From positions 1 to 15,525 of the forward strand of contig JAIOWT010000017.1 in assembly GCA_021742025.1 (NCBI GenBank): a stretch of 15,525 bases of DNA. Reading direction: 5' to 3'. Source of the stretch: Candidatus Nanopelagicales bacterium (GTDB lineage Bacteria; Actinomycetota; Actinomycetes; S36-B12; UBA5976). Shown one piece after another: positions 1 through 6,236 of the stretch (position 1 is the stretch's first letter; every line of letters starts with the position of its first letter). Both the position numbers and the translations under genes were made by a program. Under the pieces are notes generated by a model. The model searched no databases, was not told the DNA's origin, and worked only from the letters and a program-made list of their open reading frames with translations.

Positions 1-121
1 GACGAAGCGCTGAGCTATGCATGACTCTGGCACGATCGCGCGCGAACTCTGTTCGCTCTACGCTTTTGTTTGGTTCATTAACCCAGCGCTGCGAATCAAA
101 TTCGGAATAGTTGCCAATCAT
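1..121 (-). CDS. dgt: Deoxyguanosinetriphosphate triphosphohydrolase (dGTPase-like), N-terminal 40 codons only
   Basis: The minus strand encodes 40 residues from an ATG at 121-119 to the window edge, so the rest of the gene lies outside. It begins MIGNYSEFDSQRW and continues with VERTEFARDRARVMHSSALR. The RTxFxRDRARVxHSxAxR pattern is the hallmark N-terminus of the HD-domain dGTP triphosphohydrolase family, which hydrolyses dGTP (and in some members other dNTPs) to nucleoside and triphosphate; the first HD-domain His normally falls in this HS segment. The ATG follows the dusB stop codon with no gap (TAAATG), which argues for co-transcription and coupled translation with dusB. In many actinobacteria dgt sits between dusB and dnaG, which fits. 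The HD motif itself and substrate range cannot be seen here. Confidence 0.85.
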   Translation of the reverse strand, partial: MIGNYSEFDSQRWVNEPNKSVERTEFARDRARVMHSSALR

Positions 122-1288
122 TTATCCACCACTGACTGATAGTTCAGCTTCCCGAACAGTTTCAACTTCATTTTGGGACATGCTCTGGGAATTGAGCCAA
201 CCGTCTGGCAGATTTACTCGGCGATCTGGAGTTGTCCTGCCACGTGGAAGTTTTGCTAGTTCTTCATCCAAGATTTGATCACGATTGATTGTGCTTAACA
301 AATCATCAAATTCTTTCAAGCTGGAAATCAACGACAGTGCGCCTCGAGTTTCACTGCCAGCCACGACACCCTTTAGATACCAAGCCATGTGCTTGCGCAT
401 TTCTTGGCAGCCTCGAAATTCATCGCCGTGCATTTCGACTAACAAGTCACCATGACGTCGCATTAAATCAACAATTACTCCAGCATTTGGTTCTGCCGGA
501 ACTGCCTCACCTGCAAACGATGCGCGGATTTGGCCAAACAACCAAGGGCGGCCTAGGCAACCTCTGCCTACTACTACTCCCCGAGCGCCAGTTTCATCGA
601 GCATGCGCTGCGCATCAGCTGCTGACCAAATGTCACCGTTACCAAGCACTGGGGTATTTGGAATGTGTTCAACGAGTCTGGCGATAGTTGTCCAGTCTGC
701 TTTGCCACCGTAATACTGAGCAGCAGTTCGACCATGCAGTGCAACCCAAGTTACGCCTGCTTCAGAGGCAATTTTTCCAGCATCTAGATAAGTAATGTGA
801 TCAGCATCAATGCCCACACGCATCTTTACAGTGACCGGTACTTTGCCTTGCGCATTCTTTACTGCTGAATTCACAATGCTGGAAAACAGATCACGCTTCC
901 AAGGCAATGCGCTACCGCCACCTTTGCGCGTGACTTTCGGAACTGGGCAACCAAAATTCAAATCAACATGATCAGCCATGTCTTCATCTACCAGCATCTT
1001 TACCGCGGCGCCAACAATGTCGGGGTCAACACCATAAAGCTGAGCGCTTCTGGTTTTTTCATCCGAATCAAAAGTTACTAAGTCCATGGTTTCTGGATGG
1101 CGCATCAACAATGATTGCGAAGTCGTCATCTCCGCTACGTAAACCGTGTGATCAACGTCTACTTGACCCGCAGCATTTCGCATCTGAGTGGAAGCCTCAC
1201 GGCATACTCTGCGAAACGCTCGGTTAGTAACTCCCGCCATTGGCGCAAGCTCGATAACCGGATCAGTGGCTAATAAATCTGCAAACAT
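122..1288 (-). CDS. dusB: tRNA-dihydrouridine synthase (DusB-type)
   Basis: FMN enzyme that reduces specific uridines to dihydrouridine in the D-loop of tRNA, using NADPH. The 388-residue product has the FMN-binding opening APMAGVTNRAFR at about residues 16-27, and the active-site segment NFGCPVPKVTRKGGGSAL at about 111-128, where Cys114 is the expected proton-donor cysteine. LHGRTAAQYYGGKADW and VLGNGDIWSAADA are the usual TIM-barrel phosphate/FMN segments. I chose the ATG at 1288-1286 because it shares a base with the glyS stop (TGATG). A TTG ten codons upstream keeps the frame open but would overlap glyS by 31 bases and add residues not expected before the FMN motif. It lies between glyS and dgt. 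Family assignment is firm; the exact tRNA position modified is inferred from the DusB-like name used for actinobacterial homologues. Confidence 0.93.
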   Translation of the reverse strand: MFADLLATDPVIELAPMAGVTNRAFRRVCREASTQMRNAAGQVDVDHTVYVAEMTTSQSLLMRHPETMDLVTFDSDEKTRSAQLYGVDPDIVGAAVKMLVDEDMADHVDLNFGCPVPKVTRKGGGSALPWKRDLFSSIVNSAVKNAQGKVPVTVKMRVGIDADHITYLDAGKIASEAGVTWVALHGRTAAQYYGGKADWTTIARLVEHIPNTPVLGNGDIWSAADAQRMLDETGARGVVVGRGCLGRPWLFGQIRASFAGEAVPAEPNAGVIVDLMRRHGDLLVEMHGDEFRGCQEMRKHMAWYLKGVVAGSETRGALSLISSLKEFDDLLSTINRDQILDEELAKLPRGRTTPDRRVNLPDGWLNSQSMSQNEVETVREAELSVSGG

Positions 1289-2676
1289 CAGCAGCCGATG
1301 AGGCGAGAGCCTAACCAAGAGACAACTGAATCAAGTCCAACTCGTTCTTGTTCCATGGTGTCTCGATCGCGAATCGTTACCGCATTGTCTTCTAAGGTTT
1401 CGAAGTCAACGGTTATGCAATACGGAGTTCCGATTTCATCTTGACGACGGTAGCGACGACCGATTGCACCGGCATCATCGAATTCAATGTTCCAGTTCTT
1501 GCGAAGTTCGGTTGCCAAGTCTTTAGCCTTTGGACTCAATTCAGCATTTCGTGACAACGGCAAGATTGCTGCCTTTACTGGTGCCAGGCGCTTATCAAAA
1601 CGCATCACTACGCGCTTATCAACGCCACCCTTGGTGTTAGGCGCTTCATCTTCGTCATAGGCCTCAAGCATGAATGCAAGTACTGCTCGAGTAAGACCAG
1701 CCGCAGGTTCGATTACGTAAGGCACATACTTCTCACCAGATTCCTGATCAAAGAATGACAAGTCTTTTCCAGAAGCTTCCATGTGAGCCTTCAAGTCAAA
1801 ATCAGTACGGTTTGCAATACCTTCAAGTTCGGCAAACTCGCTGCCACCGAATTGGAAGCGGTATTCAATGTCGGTTGTGCGCTTTGAGTAATGCGAAAGC
1901 TTTTCTTTTGGATGTTCAAAGCGACGTAAGTTGTCAGTTGATAGACCTAGGTCTACATACCAATTCCAACGCTCTTCGAGCCAGTACTCATGCCATTGCT
2001 CGTCAGTGCCAGGTGGAACAAAGAATTCCATTTCCATTTGTTCAAATTCGCGAGTTCGGAAAATGAAGTTTCCTGGTGTGATTTCGTTGCGGAAAGACTT
2101 TCCAGTTTGACCGATACCAAACGGTGGCTTCTTACGTGAGGATGCAGCGACGTTTGCGTAGTTTGTGAAAATACCTTGCGCAGTTTCTGGACGTAGGTAA
2201 TGCAGTGAGTTTTCATCAATGACTGGACCAAGGTTTGTGGAAAGCATTCCATTGAACATTTTTGGTTCAGTGAATTCGCCCTTAGTTCCACAGTTAGGGC
2301 AAGGTACGCCAGCTAAGCCACCTTCAGGTGCGCGGCCTTTACGTTCTTCGAATTCTTCAAGTAAGTGATCTTCGCGGAACCGCTTGTGACATGAGGTGCA
2401 CTCAGTCAACGGGTCGGTGAAAGTTGCCAGGTGTCCAGATGCGGCCCAAACCTGGGGCGCCAAAATTACGGCAGAGTCGATGCCGACTACGTCTTCGCGG
2501 GATTGAACAACGGCTTTCCACCATTGCCGACGAACATTTTCTTTGAGTTCTACGCCAAGTGGCCCATAGTCCCAGGCAGATCGAGATCCACCGTAAATTT
2601 CGCTACTTGGGAAAACAAATCCCCGACGTTTGGACAGATTTACAACAGCGTCTACGCGATCCATGAAACTCAACAT
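1288..2676 (-). CDS. glyS: Glycyl-tRNA synthetase, single-chain (alpha2) class II
   Basis: Charges tRNA-Gly with glycine in the cytoplasm. The 462-residue length is normal for the homodimeric bacterial/eukaryal-type enzyme rather than the two-subunit glyQ/glyS type. Visible landmarks are [14 protein letters not shown] and [12 protein letters not shown] near the N-terminus, paired cysteines C93/C96 and C126/C129 (probably a structural zinc site), [12 protein letters not shown] at 159-170, class II motif 2 [19 protein letters not shown] at 195-213, and motif 3 GLTRAVLAF ending in the catalytic-core Arg330. The C-terminal anticodon-binding domain is present. Two ATGs compete for the start, at 2676 and 2664. 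The second gives [10 protein letters not shown], closer to family N-termini I recall, and neither has a strong Shine-Dalgarno sequence. The gene leads a tight run with dusB and dgt and is preceded by a 55-base gap holding a hairpin. Confidence 0.96.
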   Translation of the reverse strand: MLSFMDRVDAVVNLSKRRGFVFPSSEIYGGSRSAWDYGPLGVELKENVRRQWWKAVVQSREDVVGIDSAVILAPQVWAASGHLATFTDPLTECTSCHKRFREDHLLEEFEERKGRAPEGGLAGVPCPNCGTKGEFTEPKMFNGMLSTNLGPVIDENSLHYLRPETAQGIFTNYANVAASSRKKPPFGIGQTGKSFRNEITPGNFIFRTREFEQMEMEFFVPPGTDEQWHEYWLEERWNWYVDLGLSTDNLRRFEHPKEKLSHYSKRTTDIEYRFQFGGSEFAELEGIANRTDFDLKAHMEASGKDLSFFDQESGEKYVPYVIEPAAGLTRAVLAFMLEAYDEDEAPNTKGGVDKRVVMRFDKRLAPVKAAILPLSRNAELSPKAKDLATELRKNWNIEFDDAGAIGRRYRRQDEIGTPYCITVDFETLEDNAVTIRDRDTMEQERVGLDSVVSWLGSRLIGC

Positions 2677-2684
2677 CCGATAAG

Positions 2685-2708
2685 GCTTTCCGACTGGTTG
2701 CCGGAAGC
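2685..2708 (-). other. Hairpin in the glyS leader
   Basis: On the minus strand GCTTCCG (2708-2702) can pair with CGGAAAGC (2692-2685) to form a seven-pair stem with one bulged A and a nine-base loop. It ends 8 bases before the first candidate glyS ATG and 20 before the second, so it would include or flank the ribosome-binding region. There is no T-tract after it, so it is not a typical intrinsic terminator. It is far too small to be a T-box. Function is unknown; it may be chance. Confidence 0.35.
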
Positions 2709-2718
2709 AGGAAACCCC

Positions 2719-2724
2719 ATTCTA
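2719..2724 (-). promoter_or_regulatory. Candidate -10 hexamer for glyS
   Basis: The minus strand reads TAGAAT here, five of six matches to TATAAT, 42 bases before the first candidate glyS ATG. No good -35 hexamer lies 17-18 bases upstream, where TCTAAA is the best. This is a weak single-element call resting on position between two genes with a 55-base gap. Confidence 0.3.
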
Positions 2725-2731
2725 TCGAGTT

Positions 2732-3079
2732 TTAACCGGTATTTAGATCGTCATTAATGCTCGACTCATACTCAGTTACTGAATCAGGCCGAAAATCCAT
2801 AAGCATCTCGAACGCCGTAGGTTCATCCCGCATGTTTGCCAGAAACGGCCAAACCCCAACTTTGGCTTCCATCGAGCCAAGTGCCCGGCGATAGGAACCG
2901 ACGTCAATCCAATCGGTCTTTATCAAGTAGCGTTCGAAGGAATCGGCATTATGAAAAATATTTCCGGCAACAAACCCTGCCCTCGCCTGCAGCACATTCA
3001 TTGCCTGCTTAGCTTCTAACTTCCACGAAACGGCATCAGTTACGTCAAAAGTCCATACTGCGTGAAACGAACCAAGCAT
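2732..3079 (-). CDS. Small antibiotic-biosynthesis-monooxygenase (ABM)-like dimeric alpha/beta-barrel protein
   Basis: A 115-residue soluble protein with no signal peptide or membrane segment. The pattern HAVWTFDVTD (strand), a helix with KLEAKQAMNVLQARAGFVAG, then HNADSFERYLIKTDWID, SYRRALGS and a late strand ending near LMDF resembles the ferredoxin-like ABM/EthD superfamily (about 95-110 residues), whose members act as small oxygenases or stress proteins without a fixed cofactor motif. The N-terminal HAVW strand and the WIDVGSYRRAL segment are the best clues; no catalytic residue can be assigned. The ATG at 3079 follows the stop of the upstream membrane-protein gene by 4 bases, so the two are almost certainly co-transcribed. 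It precedes glyS by 55 bases. Genes annotated as ABM-domain proteins occur beside zur/glyS in other actinobacteria as far as I recall; a family-level call only. Confidence 0.55.
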   Translation of the reverse strand: MLGSFHAVWTFDVTDAVSWKLEAKQAMNVLQARAGFVAGNIFHNADSFERYLIKTDWIDVGSYRRALGSMEAKVGVWPFLANMRDEPTAFEMLMDFRPDSVTEYESSINDDLNTG

Positions 3080-3083
3080 AAAG

Positions 3084-3419
3084 TTAAGCGCCGTAATTGA
3101 TTGCAGTAGCAGCGATCAAGATTACAAAAACTAAGAAACGAATCAATCTAGATTTTGAATCCAGTAATGGCCACGACAAATACATGAGCCAGCCAATGAA
3201 AACACTGACAACAGTTAGAGCAATGCCTGAGTAAGGGGCCGGCAAGAAAAGACCCAAGAGCATTAGAACTGCGATGAGTCCTGGCACCAGAAACTTTGGC
3301 AGGCCGTGGATTCGCAATAGAACTGGCGCACTAAAATCCGTTACCCGCTTGCGTAATGCAGAATGCGTCACCACAGGGACCGCTGGATTTGGTTTTTTCG
3401 GTTTGTTTGCTTGGCCCAT
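3084..3419 (-). CDS. Small three-helix membrane protein, DUF6703-like
   Basis: A 111-residue protein with a Pro/Lys-rich N-terminal tail (MGQANKPKKPNPAVP), an amphipathic stretch, and three predicted membrane helices at roughly 43-60, 63-83 and 92-108. The segment GWLMYLSWPLL at 76-86 followed by a Ser/Arg-rich turn matches what I remember of the actinobacterial DUF6703 family (GWLxYLSWP), whose function is unknown. I chose the ATG at 3419-3417. An upstream TTG at 3470 keeps the frame open but would start inside the Zur-box-like site and add an implausible Cys/Trp-rich leader. The gene is transcribed away from the ZIP-zur operon across a 102-base gap and shares a transcript with the ABM-like gene 4 bases downstream. 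Confidence 0.6.
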   Translation of the reverse strand: MGQANKPKKPNPAVPVVTHSALRKRVTDFSAPVLLRIHGLPKFLVPGLIAVLMLLGLFLPAPYSGIALTVVSVFIGWLMYLSWPLLDSKSRLIRFLVFVILIAATAINYGA

Positions 3420-3425
3420 AATCCA

Positions 3426-3431
3426 ATTACA
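3426..3431 (-). promoter_or_regulatory. Candidate -10 element for the DUF6703-like gene
   Basis: The minus strand reads TGTAAT, five of six matches to TATAAT, ending 6 bases before the ATG at 3419. That spacing would put the transcript start at or next to the ATG, giving a leaderless mRNA of a kind known to be common in actinobacteria. There is no convincing -35 hexamer and no Shine-Dalgarno sequence before this ATG, the latter being consistent with leaderless initiation. Confidence 0.35.
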
Positions 3432-3463
3432 GCACGGGTTAGTCCAAAAATGGCGCAGGCTTA

Positions 3464-3492
3464 TTGACAATGATTCCCATTAAGTTTACTGT
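3464..3492 (+). promoter_or_regulatory. Promoter of the ZIP transporter-zur operon
   Basis: A perfect -35 TTGACA lies at 3464-3469, followed by a 17-base spacer and TACTGT at 3487-3492, which keeps the key T-A-x-x-x-T positions of a -10 element. This would put the transcript start near 3499 and leave a leader of about 22 bases that contains the Shine-Dalgarno sequence. The -35 is clear; the -10 is only moderate. Confidence 0.6.
3465..3479. promoter_or_regulatory. Zur-box-like operator 1
   Basis: TGACAATGATTCCCA matches the actinobacterial Zur consensus as I recall it (TGAAAATGATTTTCA) at 12 of 15 positions, including both TGA/CA ends and the central AATGATT. The half-sites TGACAAT and TGGGAAT agree at 5 of 7 positions. 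It overlaps the -35 TTGACA of the ZIP-zur promoter by five bases, the usual arrangement for repression by blocking RNA polymerase. Confidence 0.65.
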
Positions 3493-3507
3493 TGGGAATT
3501 GTTCTCA
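3493..3507. promoter_or_regulatory. Zur-box-like operator 2
   Basis: TGGGAATTGTTCTCA matches the recalled Zur consensus at 10 of 15 positions and is the reverse complement of operator 1 at 12 of 15. Its centre is 28 bases from that of operator 1. It covers the expected transcript start, so binding here would also block initiation. Confidence 0.55.
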
Positions 3508-3509
3508 TT

Positions 3510-3516
3510 AAAGGAG
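3510..3516 (+). promoter_or_regulatory. Strong Shine-Dalgarno sequence fixing a GTG start
   Basis: AAAGGAG lies five bases before GTG at 3522. It decides the start of the ZIP transporter over an in-frame TTG at 3492, which sits inside the promoter and has no ribosome-binding site. Confidence 0.8.
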
Positions 3517-3521
3517 TTTCC

Positions 3522-4259
3522 GTGGCCGTTCTTGTTGCACTCGGTACCGTGCTTGCCACGTTTCTTGGTGGATTCCTTGCCCTTCGAGCGCGCAAACGGA
3601 TGCACCTAGTTCTGGGCTTAAGTGCTGGACTGCTACTCGGGTTAGTTTCCTTTGATCTGATTCCAGAAGTTTTTGAACTCAGCGACTTAGAAGTTGGACA
3701 TGTGCCAGCTGTGATGGTGATGTTTGTAGTTGGATTCCTCGCATTACATATCTTGGAGCGCTATTCAGGTGCTCACGAACCTCACGATTCAAAGTACAGC
3801 GACACTCATGAGCATTCACATAACGCAACTGGTGTAATCGCAGCCTCTGCGATGGTGATTCACGTATTCCTGGACGGACTGGCAATTGGTTTAGCGTTTC
3901 AGGTCAGCTCATCTCTTGGTTGGATTGTTGCCATTGCAGTATTGGCGCATGCGTTTACTGATGGCTTGAATACTGTGTCGATGTTGATTTCAGCAGGTAA
4001 GTGGCAGACCCGAGCAATCTTGCTTCTTATCGCAGATGGCGTAGCTCGAATCGCTGGCGCATTCCTTGGTGCAAGAGTTGTTGTTGCAGATAACGTTCTA
4101 GGTTTATACCTGGCACTATTTGCTGGTTTCTTGATTTACCTTGCGACTTCGCACATTTTGCCTGAGGCACACAGCACTAAGCCATCGCGCATGACACTAC
4201 TTGCCACAGTTACCGGCGTAATCATTATGTTTGTAATTGTCACACTGGTTCACGGATAA
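3522..4259 (+). CDS. ZIP-family divalent metal (probably zinc) transporter
   Basis: A 245-residue inner-membrane protein that should import Zn2+ or related divalent metals. It has about eight hydrophobic segments. The metal-site helices carry HVFLDGLAIGLAFQ (His114, Asp118) and LAHAFTDGLNTV (His143, Asp147), at the places where classical ZIPs have HNxPEG and HExPxE. This Asp variant looks like a recognisable bacterial/actinobacterial ZIP subgroup. A cytoplasmic-type loop at about 83-101 is rich in His (85, 88, 96, 98, 100) and Asp/Glu, typical of a ZIP metal-sensing or storage loop. Near the C-terminus, Asp173 and the HILPEAH segment (211-217) are further possible ligands. The GTG start follows AAAGGAG. 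The stop is 2 bases before zur, and the shared promoter carries two Zur-box-like sites, which strongly suggests zinc as the substrate and derepression under zinc starvation. Confidence 0.88.
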   Translation: MAVLVALGTVLATFLGGFLALRARKRMHLVLGLSAGLLLGLVSFDLIPEVFELSDLEVGHVPAVMVMFVVGFLALHILERYSGAHEPHDSKYSDTHEHSHNATGVIAASAMVIHVFLDGLAIGLAFQVSSSLGWIVAIAVLAHAFTDGLNTVSMLISAGKWQTRAILLLIADGVARIAGAFLGARVVVADNVLGLYLALFAGFLIYLATSHILPEAHSTKPSRMTLLATVTGVIIMFVIVTLVHG

Positions 4260-4261
4260 AC

Positions 4262-4651
4262 ATGGCTACTCAACGCTTAACAAAACAGCGCAAAGCAATT
4301 ACTGAAGCCCTAGCTTCACAGGAAAACTTTCGTAGCGCCCAAGAAATACATGCACTCTTAACCGCAGACGGCGAAACAATTGGGCTATCAACTGTGTATC
4401 GCAACTTAACCGAGATGTTTGAGGTGCGAGATGTCGACATGATTATTGGTTCTGATGGTGAATCTCAATATCGACTATGCAGTGCCAATCACCATCATCA
4501 TCTAACCTGTAAGCAATGTGGACTAGCCATTGAGATAACGGGCGAAGCGTTAGAAGTTTGGGCTAAGCAAGTTGGCATAGATAACGGATTTACCGAGATC
4601 ACTCACACGCTTGAAATTACCGGCATCTGCCGATCTTGCAAGAACGGCTAA
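4262..4651 (+). CDS. zur: Zinc uptake regulator Zur (Fur family, FurB-like)
   Basis: A 129-residue Fur-family repressor that binds DNA when loaded with zinc. The winged-helix domain spans about 1-80 with recognition segment [12 protein letters not shown] at 41-52; a dimerisation and metal domain follows. Compared with my memory of M. tuberculosis FurB/Zur, every ligand is present three residues earlier: structural site Cys83, Cys86, Cys123, Cys126; regulatory site Asp59, Cys73, His78, His80; and third site His77, His79, Glu98, His115. This argues for Zur over ferric Fur or the manganese/peroxide members. It is cotranscribed with the ZIP transporter (2-base gap) and very likely autoregulated through the two operators at 3465-3507. 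Its TAA overlaps the uppS stop codon on the other strand. Confidence 0.93.
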   Translation: MATQRLTKQRKAITEALASQENFRSAQEIHALLTADGETIGLSTVYRNLTEMFEVRDVDMIIGSDGESQYRLCSANHHHHLTCKQCGLAIEITGEALEVWAKQVGIDNGFTEITHTLEITGICRSCKNG

Positions 4652-4670
4652 TCCTTCGGGAGTGGATTAG
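4648..4670. terminator. Candidate bidirectional hairpin at the zur/uppS convergent ends
   Basis: CTAATCC (4648-4654) and GGATTAG (4664-4670) form a perfect seven-pair stem with loop TTCGGGAGT. It starts exactly at the interlocked stop codons of zur (TAA 4649-4651) and uppS (TAG 4650-4648). An alternative small C(UUCG)G tetraloop can form inside. No T-tract follows on either strand, so this is not a classical rho-independent terminator. It may still act as a U-tract-less or paused terminator for both convergent transcripts. Confidence 0.4.
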
Positions 4671-5427
4671 GTACCGCTCCCCCGTAACGACGATCCCGCG
4701 AGGCATATATTTCGCAGGCATGCCATAAATGGCGACGATCAAAGTCTGGCCAAAGCGTTGGTAAGAACACAAATTCCGAATATGCGCTTTGCCATAGTAA
4801 GAAATTACTTAATCGCTGTTCCCCACTTGATCTAACAAATAGATCTACATCGGGCATATCTGGCTCGTCTAGATATCTCTTTATCGTTTTCTCAGTAACT
4901 TTCTTGGGATCAATTTTTCCGTCTGCAACTTGCTGTGCAATAGCCGATACGGCATCAACAATCTCAGCTCGTCCCCCATAGTTAACGCACATGGTCACAG
5001 TTAACTTTGAATTCTTCGCAGTTAGCTTCTCGCAGGCTTCCAATTCCTCAATGACAGAACGCCAAAGTTTTGGTCGCCTACCCGCCCAACGGATGCGAAC
5101 ACCCATGTCATTCATTTCATCACGACGCCGACGAATTACATCGCGATTAAAGTTCATCAGGAAGCGAACTTCTTCTGGAGACCTGCGCCAGTTTTCGGTT
5201 GAAAATGCGTAAGCGGACAACCAATTAACACCAAGTTCCAATGAGCCATAGATGCAGTCCATCAAACTTGCTTCGCCAGCTTCGTGCCCAGCTGTGCGCG
5301 GCAGTCCGCGTTCGTTCGCCCACCTGCCATTGCCATCCATAACAACTGCAATGTGATTTGGAATTAAGTCAGGCTGAATCTTTGGTGGCTTGACCCCGGA
5401 TGAATGTGGTGGCGGGTTAAGCAACAT
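4648..5427 (-). CDS. uppS: cis-Isoprenyl (undecaprenyl/decaprenyl) diphosphate synthase
   Basis: Adds isopentenyl units in Z configuration to make the C50-C55 polyprenyl diphosphate that carries cell-wall precursors. The 259-residue product shows all family signatures: [13 protein letters not shown] with the Mg2+-binding Asp31, then the FSTENW segment at 75-80, CVNYGGRAE at 147-154, and [20 protein letters not shown] at 199-218, which holds the IPP-binding Arg/Ser residues. The start ATG at 5427 is followed by a Pro-rich N-terminal tail of about 24 residues. It lies 18 bases downstream of recO, an adjacency conserved in actinobacteria (also in M. tuberculosis, as I recall). Product chain length cannot be read from the sequence. 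In mycobacteria the homologue makes decaprenyl diphosphate. Confidence 0.94.
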   Translation of the reverse strand: MLLNPPPHSSGVKPPKIQPDLIPNHIAVVMDGNGRWANERGLPRTAGHEAGEASLMDCIYGSLELGVNWLSAYAFSTENWRRSPEEVRFLMNFNRDVIRRRRDEMNDMGVRIRWAGRRPKLWRSVIEELEACEKLTAKNSKLTVTMCVNYGGRAEIVDAVSAIAQQVADGKIDPKKVTEKTIKRYLDEPDMPDVDLFVRSSGEQRLSNFLLWQSAYSEFVFLPTLWPDFDRRHLWHACEIYASRDRRYGGAVPNPLPKD

Positions 5428-5445
5428 GGTTTAAGTCTTTCATAA

Positions 5446-6183
5446 TCAGGTAGCTTGTCGATCAACTAATGGCAGTGACCGAAGTCCTCGCTCAAGGTGC
5501 CATTGCACATATGCGGCAACAAGTCCTGAGACTTCGTTTCGATCTTTTGTTACCGAAGCATCAGCGATTTCCCAATCCCCTGACATCAATGCTTGCATTA
5601 ACTCGAACGACTCTGGCCGAGGAGCCACGCTGCCAGGTACTCGATGCTCTACGCATAATGCGCCACCAGTTGATACATGGAAGAAAGGTTGGGTTCCAGC
5701 AACTCCACAAATCACGCAGGCATTCAAAGTTGGTGAATACCCAGCCATAGAAAGTGCTCGAAGCAAAAACGCATCCAGTACCAGACCTGCTGCATGTTCA
5801 CCTGTTACAAGAGTTCTTAGTGCGCCAACCAGAAGTAAGTATTGAGCCTCTGCTGAAATCGATTCTTCTGATGTGAGACGATCTGCTGTCTCCAACATCG
5901 TTTGCCCTGCAGTCCACAGAGAATAATCCAGCGCTAGATCTTGGCCGTAAGCATTTAATGACTCAGCTTGTGTGATGATGTCAAGATTCTTACCTTCAAA
6001 AACCAATAGATCTACGCGGCTAAATGGTTCTAATCGAGCGCCGAACTTGCTTTTAGTTCTGCGCACCCCTTTAGCAACAGCGCGAACTTTGCCCCGCTCT
6101 CGGGTAAGCAAAGTGATAATCCGATCGGCTTCACCCAACTTATGTGTGCGCAAAACGATTGCTTCGGCGCGATAACTGGGCAT
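5446..6183 (-). CDS. recO: DNA repair protein RecO
   Basis: Recombination mediator that works with RecR (and RecF) to load RecA onto SSB-coated single-stranded DNA and to anneal strands. The 245-residue product has the N-terminal OB-fold opening YRAEAIVLRTHKLGEADRI at 4-22 and the basic stretch VRAVAKGVRRTKSKFGARLE at 33-52, both characteristic. A zinc-binding loop follows with Cys156/Cys159 and Cys177/His180 (CVICG ... LCVEH), where many homologues have four cysteines. Length is normal for actinobacteria. The ATG at 6183 gives the expected N-terminus but has no obvious Shine-Dalgarno sequence. It is divergent from the AI-2E-family gene across 53 bases and heads a two-gene unit with uppS. Confidence 0.93.
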   Translation of the reverse strand: MPSYRAEAIVLRTHKLGEADRIITLLTRERGKVRAVAKGVRRTKSKFGARLEPFSRVDLLVFEGKNLDIITQAESLNAYGQDLALDYSLWTAGQTMLETADRLTSEESISAEAQYLLLVGALRTLVTGEHAAGLVLDAFLLRALSMAGYSPTLNACVICGVAGTQPFFHVSTGGALCVEHRVPGSVAPRPESFELMQALMSGDWEIADASVTKDRNEVSGLVAAYVQWHLERGLRSLPLVDRQAT

Positions 6184-6236
6184 GTGTCTATGGTGTCACG
6201 TCCAATGCCAAGGTATTGGTCAGGTAACCTCATTTC
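6184..6236. promoter_or_regulatory. Divergent promoter region between recO and the AI-2E-family gene
   Basis: Both flanking genes start here in opposite directions, so promoters for both should lie in or near these 53 bases. On the plus strand TAACCT at 6225-6230 is spaced 6 bases from the ATG at 6237, as expected for a leaderless transcript. On the minus strand TACCTT (6214-6209) is a possible -10 for recO. No good -35 is visible for either. Confidence 0.35.

Noticed and set aside
1289..1318. Longer dusB start at TTG 1318
   Set aside because: It would overlap glyS by 31 bases; the ATG at 1288 forms a TGATG junction and gives the normal N-terminus.
2677..2731. T-box or glycine riboswitch before glyS
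   Set aside because: Only 55 bases are available and there is no T-box sequence or tandem aptamer structure.
3536..3542. GCACTC resembling part of a CIRCE element
   Set aside because: No matching GAGTGC at a 9-base spacing; it lies inside the ZIP coding sequence. The hrcA promoter is off the window.
5425..5445. ATG at 5443 overlapping the recO end as an alternative uppS start
   Set aside because: It is in a different reading frame from uppS and terminates after a few codons.
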